Positions 14,636 to 20,105 of a stretch of DNA of 20,105 nt are shown in pieces; within the stretch, counting starts at the first letter, position 1; each line of letters begins with the position of its first letter. A model generated the notes under the pieces. That model was not told the origin of the DNA and did no database searches. It saw only the letters and a list, made by a program, of their open reading frames with translations. The translations under genes were made by a program, and so were the position numbers. The stretch is from JASEHD01 sp964471945 (GTDB lineage: Bacteria; Bacteroidota; Ignavibacteria; UBA10030; SZUA-254). The stretch covers positions 1-20,105 of the forward strand of contig CAYYIJ010000041.1 in NCBI GenBank assembly GCA_964471945.1, read 5' to 3'.

Positions 14636-15295
14636 ATGAAAATAATTGCAATAACCGACATTCATGGCAAGTTTGAAATTGTTGAGAAGATAATCGGCAA
14701 AGAATCTCCCGACTTGCTTATCTTTGGTGGAGATTTAACGACGGTTGGTTCAGTTAAAGAAACCGAGCAAGCGATACAACATTTTAAGTTAATGTGTAAA
14801 AATATATTTTGCATTGCTGGTAATATGGACCTTCCACAACATGATGAGATATTTGAGAAATTAGGTTTAGCGCTTAATGGGAAAGGTGTTCTAATCGAGG
14901 ATATCGGTTTCTTCGGCGTATCAGGCGCTCCGATTTCACCACTTCGGACGCCATACGAAATATCAGAAGAGGAAATATCGAAAAGAATTGAGCGGGGTTA
15001 TCTTGAGGTCAAACATGCCCCAATCAAGATTCTTGTATCGCACGCTCCACCGTTCGGCACAAAAATCGATATCGTACATTTGGGAATTCACGTGGGCAGT
15101 AAAGCTGTCCGAAATTTTATTGAGGACGAAAAACCCGAAGTTGTTATCTGTGGTCATATCCATGAGGGAAGGGGACAGGATGTTATTGAAACAAGTCGTA
15201 TCGTTAATTGTGGAATGGCATCACACGGTTACTATGCATGCATTACTATTACTGATGGAAATATTGAAATAAAAAATTTGCAGCTAATAACGTAA
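14636..15295 (+). CDS. calcineurin-like metallophosphoesterase
   Basis: A 219-residue, cytosolic, single-domain phosphoesterase. All the metal-site motifs are present: D8-I-H10-G, G31-G-D33, G62-N63-M-D, a SHAPP motif with the first conserved His, and GHIHEGRG with the last. These bind two divalent metals. The compact size and the GHIHEGRG ending recall the archaeal/bacterial family often annotated as a YfcE/MJ0936-like phosphodiesterase or Icc-like protein; the exact substrate is not deducible. It is transcribed alone from the divergent region, and its last 12 bases overlap the end of the convergent deaminase gene. Confidence 0.9.
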   Translation: MKIIAITDIHGKFEIVEKIIGKESPDLLIFGGDLTTVGSVKETEQAIQHFKLMCKNIFCIAGNMDLPQHDEIFEKLGLALNGKGVLIEDIGFFGVSGAPISPLRTPYEISEEEISKRIERGYLEVKHAPIKILVSHAPPFGTKIDIVHLGIHVGSKAVRNFIEDEKPEVVICGHIHEGRGQDVIETSRIVNCGMASHGYYACITITDGNIEIKNLQLIT

Positions 15296-16615
15296 CAATA
15301 GTTGTTTTAATTCCTTTCTAGCGTCGGATAAAATATTTTCAGGGTCTAAACCAACAAATTTTCCATGGCGAAAAACCCATTTTCCATCAATCATCACCGA
15401 GTCAACATTTTCTGGAGAAGCAGAATATACGATAGAAGAATATAGATTGTCGAGTGAATTGAGTGGAATATGAATTTGATTTAGATTTAGCAAAACAAGA
15501 TCAGCTTTTTTCCCAATTTCGATGCTGCCTATATCATTTTCAAGTTGGAGAGCCCGCGCTCCACCGAGCGTTGCGATTTCAAAAACAGTTTTTGAGTCCA
15601 TAACGGTTGGACCATAAATCGGCTTTTGGATCAACGAAGCAAGCCGCATTTCCTGGAACATATTTAGTGTATTATTACATGGTGCGCCATCAGCACCAAG
15701 TGAAACATTGATCCCGGCTGTTAACATCCGTGGAATATTTGCAATACCGGAACCAAGCTTTAGATTTGATGACGGACAATGAGCCACGTGGGCTCCGGCA
15801 GATTTGAGTATACTGAATTCGTTTTCATTAAGGTGGATGCAATGAGCAAGAACTGTTCGCTCGCCGAGTAATCCAAGATGATGAAGATGTTCAATATTAT
15901 CCCTTCCGCACCGTTCGCGTACTTTTTGGATTTCACCCTGATTCTCGGATGCATGGGTGTGAAAAAGCATATCGGGGAAATCTGAAGCCATCTCGAAAAC
16001 TTCTTGCATAAGCATATCGGTACAAGATAAAACAAACCTGGGGGCAACCGCATATCTAAGGCGTCCTTCAAAACAATTATGATATTTTTCTGCCAGATCA
16101 CGTGTCGAGCAGAGAGATTCAGTCTTTGATTCTTTGAATGGCGGGTAGATATCGTTTACATCCATCATTGCTTTGCCAACACATGCGCGAAGTCCGGTTT
16201 CACCAATCGCTCGAATAATTTCCTCTTCATGATGAATACTTCCCATGTCTAAAATAGTAGTTGTTCCCGATCGTATTAACTCAGAAATTCCAACAAGTGC
16301 AGATGTGTACATCGAACGTTTATCATGTGCCTGCTCAAGCGGAAATATTTTATTCTTTAGCCAACCGAGAAGTGAGAGATTATCTGCTAAACCCCGGAAG
16401 AGCGTTTGGCAAAGATGAACGTGAGTTTGAACAAAGCCAGGCATGATCACATACATCTCAGCGTTGATGATTTCGGTTGCTTTAGTATCTAACTCATCGG
16501 TTGATCGATAAATAGCCGCGATACGATCACAATCAATTAATACCGATGCGTTAGTTAGAATCTCACTCTTTGAATTAACGGTTAATACGGTTGTATCTTT
16601 TAAAAGGATCGACAC
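15284..16615 (-). CDS. mtaD: amidohydrolase, MTA/SAH (5'-deoxyadenosine-type) deaminase family
   Basis: The 443-residue protein is normal length for the ATZ/TRZ/MtaD branch of metal-dependent amidohydrolases, which deaminate methylthioadenosine, S-adenosylhomocysteine or related aminated rings. Visible motifs are PGFVQTHVHL with metal ligands H65 and H67, FHTHASENQ (H219, H221), LAHCIHL, AHCPSSNLKLGSG and LGADGAPCNN with the metal-binding Asp, then the C-terminal IGKKADLVLL beta domain. The combination of THASE, HCPSSNLKL and the GADGAPCNN block points to MtaD rather than dihydroorotase or guanine deaminase; guanine or chlorohydrolase activity is the main alternative. It starts at GTG, sharing one base with the TAG of the upstream gene (TAGTG), so translation is probably coupled. 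It ends in a 12-bp convergent overlap with the phosphoesterase gene. Confidence 0.88.
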   Translation of the reverse strand: MSILLKDTTVLTVNSKSEILTNASVLIDCDRIAAIYRSTDELDTKATEIINAEMYVIMPGFVQTHVHLCQTLFRGLADNLSLLGWLKNKIFPLEQAHDKRSMYTSALVGISELIRSGTTTILDMGSIHHEEEIIRAIGETGLRACVGKAMMDVNDIYPPFKESKTESLCSTRDLAEKYHNCFEGRLRYAVAPRFVLSCTDMLMQEVFEMASDFPDMLFHTHASENQGEIQKVRERCGRDNIEHLHHLGLLGERTVLAHCIHLNENEFSILKSAGAHVAHCPSSNLKLGSGIANIPRMLTAGINVSLGADGAPCNNTLNMFQEMRLASLIQKPIYGPTVMDSKTVFEIATLGGARALQLENDIGSIEIGKKADLVLLNLNQIHIPLNSLDNLYSSIVYSASPENVDSVMIDGKWVFRHGKFVGLDPENILSDARKELKQLLLRY

Positions 16616-18660
16616 TAATTTCTTCTAAGATTTTGGTAGCGTTTTAATTTTCCCTCAATTGTTGCAATAAGAAGCTCTGGATCCATTGGTTTAGTGATAT
16701 AATCATCTACACCAAGTTGAACACCGGACCTAATGATAACTCCATCCTGTAGCGAGCTCATAAATAAGAAAGGAATGTTTCGCAGGTGTGGCTGCTCCTG
16801 TACCGATTTAAAGAATTGAAATCCATCTAACTCATTTGGACCAAATTTGATGTCGCTGAGTATGAGATCAACTCGTATTGATTGTAACTTCTCGAGCGCA
16901 GTTTTGATGTCGGGGGCAGTAATTACCTGATAATCACAAGTCGACATCATATCCGACAGCGATTGAAGAAGCATTAAATCATCATCAACAATCAACAATT
17001 TACCTTTAATGGCCATTTGTTCAAAGATAGATAGAATATGTGATTCGAGCTTGAGCGCCTCATCAGTCGTAATATTAAACTGTTGTTTTATCTTATCAAG
17101 AGCTTCAAGATTTTGAGAGTTGAGTTCTCCGTGATGAATTTTTCTCTTCACTAATTGAGCATAAAGATACAACCTGACATCTGATTCGACTGAAAGATGC
17201 TCGTCAAAGGTTAACTCAAGCAGCTCTTTTAATTGCATCAACATTTTAGCATTCTCGACCGATGGCGCGCCCGCATCGTAACATTGCATCATTTTATTTT
17301 TATAAAATGCTAACCGGTCTTCTTTCGTTTCAGGAAGTTTTGCGTCAAGCAAATCCATCTTATTGTCGTATTCTTCGGCAATTTTCTCTAAACGTGCAAG
17401 CAAGGTTTGTTCCATCTCGATTCGCAATTCTGAGCGCATTTTCTGAATCTGTTCATTTTGTGCTTGTATTAATTCGTTGTACTCACCTTCCAATCTTTTC
17501 TTTTCATTTTCAATTACTTCTTCTGCTTCTTTTTTGATATGCTCACGTTCCTCAGCTATCTGCATTTCATACTTTTTCTGCAATTCTGTCTCAATTTCTT
17601 GTCTCATACTCATGCGATTTTCCTCAAACTGCCTCTCCTCGATTTGTTTGAGAACAGAAATCTGCTCCCGCACCCTACGGTCGATCTCATCATTCAATTC
17701 CTGTTGACGTTCGATAGCTGACTGTTCAAGTTTTATTCGTAATTCATCAAATTGCGTCTTCAACGCATCTTTTTCAGCAATAAGTTGTATTTCGTATTCT
17801 GCACGAAGCTTTTGTTCAACACGCTCTCTTTCTATCTGAATTTGTTGTTGACTTTGCTCTCGAAATAAATCTTCAGTTTTTCGAACTGCTTCAAGTAATT
17901 TTTGATTGAATTGTTCCTTTAATTTTTTTTCATGATCTTCGAGTTGCTGCTGTTCTTTGGCAGCCACTTCTACTTGGTTTGCCTTTGTACGTTCCTGAAT
18001 CGCCTGAATTTCTGTTTCATATTGATTGGTCAGCTGTGTTTTCATTTCATTTTCGATGAACGCAATCTCAGCTTGATGCTGCTGCTGCAGTCGTTCTTCA
18101 GACTTTAAAATCTCTTCGTCTAATTTTTTTTGATATTCATTCTCTATCTGTTTGCGTGCCTCTTCAAGAAGATGTTCATATTTTGTATTTAAATTTTGAC
18201 TTTGGTGTTCGAGTTTTTCTTTTTCTTCTTGAAGAATTTTTGCTGCTTGTTCCTCTGCTTTACGTATCTCTTGTGTATATCGCGTTTTGTACTCAGTTTC
18301 AATTTGCTGCCTTAGTTTATGTTCGATAGCTTCTCGTATCGTTGGTTCTAATTCGTTAACCTTTTTTATTGTTTGATTTTTCAAATTGTCGTCAATTGTG
18401 CTGTGTGTACCACTACTTGGTTTTTTAAAGGGGGAAGCTCCCCTTTTTTCAAACATATCAATTCGCTCCTCGAAAGCAACAATAAAAGGGTTACGAGGAT
18501 CAATTTTTTTGGCTTCATCGAGTTGAATTTTAGCGAGGTCGAATTTTCCCTCAATTATTAATTTATCAGCTAATCGTAAGCACTGACGAAATGTTTCCCT
18601 CGCTGAATCTACGTGAGGATTTGTAGTATTTTTCAATGTAAATGCTGTGTTCTCCACCAT
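16615..18660 (-). CDS. long coiled-coil protein with C-terminal receiver domain
   Basis: A 681-residue cytosolic protein in three parts. Residues 15-70 look like a TPR-type helical pair (ETFRQCLRLADKLIIEGKFD, then AKIQLDEAKKIDPRNPFIVA). Residues about 90-470 are a near-continuous coiled coil, extremely rich in Glu, Gln, Lys and Arg. Residues 553-678 are a complete response-regulator receiver domain: acidic pocket D559-D560-D561, phosphoacceptor D603, Ser636 at the switch position and Lys657 in the YITKP motif. There is no DNA-binding or enzymatic output, so the phosphorylation state probably controls oligomerisation or partner binding. No histidine kinase is adjacent. AAGGAAGG precedes the ATG, a good promoter lies upstream, and the stop overlaps the deaminase start. 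Function is not known to me. Confidence 0.85.
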   Translation of the reverse strand: MVENTAFTLKNTTNPHVDSARETFRQCLRLADKLIIEGKFDLAKIQLDEAKKIDPRNPFIVAFEERIDMFEKRGASPFKKPSSGTHSTIDDNLKNQTIKKVNELEPTIREAIEHKLRQQIETEYKTRYTQEIRKAEEQAAKILQEEKEKLEHQSQNLNTKYEHLLEEARKQIENEYQKKLDEEILKSEERLQQQHQAEIAFIENEMKTQLTNQYETEIQAIQERTKANQVEVAAKEQQQLEDHEKKLKEQFNQKLLEAVRKTEDLFREQSQQQIQIERERVEQKLRAEYEIQLIAEKDALKTQFDELRIKLEQSAIERQQELNDEIDRRVREQISVLKQIEERQFEENRMSMRQEIETELQKKYEMQIAEEREHIKKEAEEVIENEKKRLEGEYNELIQAQNEQIQKMRSELRIEMEQTLLARLEKIAEEYDNKMDLLDAKLPETKEDRLAFYKNKMMQCYDAGAPSVENAKMLMQLKELLELTFDEHLSVESDVRLYLYAQLVKRKIHHGELNSQNLEALDKIKQQFNITTDEALKLESHILSIFEQMAIKGKLLIVDDDLMLLQSLSDMMSTCDYQVITAPDIKTALEKLQSIRVDLILSDIKFGPNELDGFQFFKSVQEQPHLRNIPFLFMSSLQDGVIIRSGVQLGVDDYITKPMDPELLIATIEGKLKRYQNLRRN

Positions 18661-18730
18661 GGCACCCTTCCTTCAAAATTGATTAAAATTGATAATTATT
18701 AACCCCAAATATTAACTATTTTATGCGATA

Positions 18731-18759
18731 AGTATAATAAAAATCAAGGATAAATTCAA
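18731..18759 (-). promoter_or_regulatory. promoter TTGAAT-17-TATACT for the receiver/coiled-coil operon
   Basis: TTGAAT (18759-18754), a 17-nt spacer and TATACT (18736-18731) on the minus strand. Transcription would begin near 18724, leaving about a 60-nt leader with AAGGAAGG before the ATG. Confidence 0.55.
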
Positions 18760-18809
18760 ATGAATCAATTTATCTATATGTAAAATAATATATTAAGGTT
18801 GTTATAAAT

Positions 18810-18838
18810 TTGACAATGAACAAAAAATATCTTATTTT
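18810..18838 (+). promoter_or_regulatory. promoter TTGACA-17-TATTTT for the SPOR gene
   Basis: A perfect TTGACA (18810-18815) with a 17-nt spacer to TATTTT (18833-18838). It gives a leader of roughly 35 nt before the ATG at 18880. The -10 box is weak, and the 18661-18879 gap holds nothing else recognisable besides the divergent promoter. Confidence 0.5.
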
Positions 18839-18879
18839 TTGCCAGTATTGCTGATTCTAATATCATAGGTAAATCGAAG

Positions 18880-19605
18880 ATGAAAAAAGAAATATTGCAC
18901 TATTTTGTTATTTTCTCAATATTTACAACATTCTATCAGGCAATAAGCTACGCTCAGGCTTATGAGAAGAAAATTTTTGAATATGTACGATTGATTTCGG
19001 AGGGACAAAGCGAAACAGTTGTACCTAAGATAAACGATTTGAAGAAGAAAATTCCACGCTCAGCAGGAATAATCTATATTGAAGGATTAATCGCAACAGA
19101 TGAAAATGAGTCGATTAGATGCTTTAATATTATTGCTGATAGTTTCCCGCGGAGTGAATGGGCGGATGATGCACTGGCACGGTTATTTGAATATCATTTC
19201 CGCGTAGGTACTTCTACTGAAGCTGAAGCGAGTTTCCAGAAATTATTTTCAAAGTATCCATCATCCCCTTACATAACCACAGGATATATTCAACAAGAAC
19301 GATTAGGACAGAATAGCTATGCTTACAATAAAGAACAACCAAGAATGCAAGGTCAAGAGTTTGCTATTCAAATCGGTGCATTTTCAATCAAGAAAAATGC
19401 TGATAAACTCAAAAAACGTTTTTCCTTGGCTGGATATGACGCCAACCTTTATGAAAATTTTATTGATGGAAAAAATCTTTTATATTTAGTATGGATTGGT
19501 GCGTTCAAAACAGCCGAAGATGCCCAGCCGACGTTACAAGAGATTAAAAAAAAATATAATATCGAAGGAGTTCTAAGAATGCGCTCGCTATGGAAGAAAT
19601 GGTAA
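18880..19605 (+). CDS. exported TPR-like protein with C-terminal SPOR domain
   Basis: The 241-residue protein has a signal peptide (MKKEILHYFVIFSIFTTFYQ, cleaved near SYAQA). Residues 35-145 are helical and resemble tetratricopeptide or YbgF/BamD-like repeats (FNIIADSFPRSEWADDALAR; FQKLFSKYPSSPY), where the F-k-YP-S pattern is typical. From about residue 160 comes a SPOR domain: FAIQIGAFSIKKNADKLKKR, then LYLVWIGAFKTAEDAQPTLQ and GVLRM. SPOR domains bind peptidoglycan stripped of stem peptides, as found at division septa, so the protein is probably periplasmic and cell-wall associated. It is transcribed alone from the TTGACA promoter, divergent from the receiver-domain operon. Confidence 0.88.
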   Translation: MKKEILHYFVIFSIFTTFYQAISYAQAYEKKIFEYVRLISEGQSETVVPKINDLKKKIPRSAGIIYIEGLIATDENESIRCFNIIADSFPRSEWADDALARLFEYHFRVGTSTEAEASFQKLFSKYPSSPYITTGYIQQERLGQNSYAYNKEQPRMQGQEFAIQIGAFSIKKNADKLKKRFSLAGYDANLYENFIDGKNLLYLVWIGAFKTAEDAQPTLQEIKKKYNIEGVLRMRSLWKKW

Positions 19606-19731
19606 TTTATAACCAATTACACTGGTCCACTTTTGGATTAACTCCTAATTTTTTGCTAAATTATATTGCCAAGCGCTTGCAATAATTTTGTTCTTAAACC
19701 ATTCAATCGAAAATTAACAAGTTAAAAAGTT
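19606..19731. other. intergenic stretch after the SPOR gene
   Basis: This 126-bp gap contains a near-palindrome TTGCCAAGCGCTTGCAA (19666-19682) followed by a T-rich stretch, which could be a weak terminator for the SPOR gene. It also contains CACTGGTCCACTTTTGGATT (19620-19639), reminiscent of termini of IS21-type elements, but no transposase is nearby. Neither reading is secure. Confidence 0.25.
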
Positions 19732-19935
19732 GTGAACAGGTCTAAAAATAGAACCATTGAAAAAGTTGTTCATATTGTAAAGAAAAATAAACTTAAAAGT
19801 GATTTCGCTTATTGGCAATCTCAGCCGTACGAAAAGCGACTTGCTATTGTTGAACAAATAAGAAACGAATATCAAAATGGTAATCAGCAAAGACTTCAAA
19901 GAGTTTGTAGAATTATTAAACGAACACAAAGTTAA
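19732..19935 (+). CDS. small protein upstream of a nucleotidyltransferase gene
   Basis: The 67-residue product from a GTG start has the pattern FAYWQSQPYEKRLAIVEQIR, then RLQRVCRIIKR. This W-x-S-P/Q-x-E-R-L...VE.LR...RL-RV-RI layout is the one I recall for short ORFs that sit just ahead of minimal nucleotidyltransferase genes in bacterial genomes and are regarded as possible toxin-antitoxin partners; that memory is not checked. It overlaps the following gene by 59 nt. There is no clear Shine-Dalgarno. The frame is intact, unlike its partner. Confidence 0.62.
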   Translation: MNRSKNRTIEKVVHIVKKNKLKSDFAYWQSQPYEKRLAIVEQIRNEYQNGNQQRLQRVCRIIKRTQS

Positions 19936-20105
19936 ATACCTGGTCGTTGGTGGGTATGCTGTTGCGTTTCACGGTCATCCACGTTATACAAAAGACTTGG
20001 ACATTTGGGTTAAGCCAGGTCAAAAAAATGCTGAAAAGGTGTTGAGGGTTTTAAAAGAACTAAAATAAATTTTATCGATCTTAAAAATCTTAAAAAAAAC
20101 AAGCA
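19877..20105 (+). pseudogene. nucleotidyltransferase (toxin-antitoxin type) gene with internal deletion, runs off the window
   Basis: The first 63 codons encode the N-terminal half of a nucleotidyltransferase-fold protein: KDFKEFVELLNEHKVKYLVV, then GGYAVAFHGHPRYTKDLDIW, where GG and DxD form the catalytic metal site. The frame stops with TAA at 20066-20068. Directly after, in the +2 frame, the DNA reads INFIDLKNLKKNK (20067 on), which matches the C-terminal segment that normally precedes KASGR-QD-ADL in this family. About 70 middle codons appear to be missing, with the frame broken at the joint. Family length is about 150 residues. Truncation of a whole gene is therefore more likely than a genuinely short protein. 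Its remaining 3' end is outside the window. Confidence 0.65.

Noticed and set aside
14542..14661. Extra 40 codons at the front of the barrel protein
   Set aside because: They cover the divergent promoter region, overlap the phosphoesterase start and precede a complete signal peptide.
19620..19639. Possible IS21-type terminal sequence
   Set aside because: Similarity is from memory of a short string only; no second end, target duplication or transposase is visible.
19714..19929. Minus-strand frame of 71 codons opposite the small ORF at 19732-19935
   Set aside because: The plus-strand frame has a recognisable conserved pattern and fits with the nucleotidyltransferase gene; the minus frame is its shadow.

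Overview
The window is AT-rich DNA, with most genes on the minus strand. It looks like a chromosomal segment from the Bacteroidota/Chlorobiota (FCB) lineage, and the mix suggests Ignavibacteria-like relatives rather than true Bacteroidia. The indicators are a PorV/FadL-type outer-membrane barrel, a Tyr-rich lipoprotein, a redoxin/6-bladed-propeller exported protein, a SPOR protein, an S23-type four-helix-bundle gene, and candidate promoters of the ordinary TTGaca-N17-TAtaaT type. This placement is an inference from gene families, not a database result.

Layout from left to right. (1) 2-252: a frameshifted, 5'-truncated remnant of a protoporphyrinogen oxidase (HemY-type) gene. (2) 277-2036: a two-gene minus-strand module, a DUF488 protein with an antitoxin-like N-terminal domain followed by a conserved partner that appears to start at a CUG codon. 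It abuts the broken hemY and has the look of an accessory or defence-type cassette. (3) 2277-3755: an exported thioredoxin-fold/beta-propeller protein, possibly followed by a 64-codon ORF. (4) 3941-7978: two half-ABC exporters that look like a heterodimer with one degenerate ATP site. Between them sits a four-helix-bundle (S23/IVS) gene bracketed by inverted arrays of A/T heptads. Two copies of a 15-bp palindrome precede the pair. (5) 8105-11256: a penicillin-acylase-family Ntn hydrolase translationally coupled (ATGA) to a class III-like sirtuin. (6) 11331-13594: a Tyr-rich lipoprotein followed by a PorV/FadL barrel, ended by a hairpin terminator. (7) 13789-15295: a beta-barrel protein and a metallophosphoesterase transcribed divergently from nearly abutting candidate promoters. 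(8) 15284-18660: a long coiled-coil protein with a C-terminal receiver domain, coupled (TAGTG) to an MTA/SAH deaminase-type amidohydrolase. (9) 18880-19605: an exported TPR-like/SPOR protein. (10) 19732-20105: a small ORF plus a nucleotidyltransferase gene that has lost its middle, resembling a decayed toxin-antitoxin-type pair and running off the window.

Most genes are housekeeping or envelope genes (export, outer membrane, cell-wall-associated SPOR, purine/SAM salvage). The accessory signals are at the two ends and in the ABC operon: broken genes beside small two-gene modules, and an IVS-like insertion with terminal heptad repeats. No rRNA, tRNA, CRISPR array or complete insertion sequence was seen.
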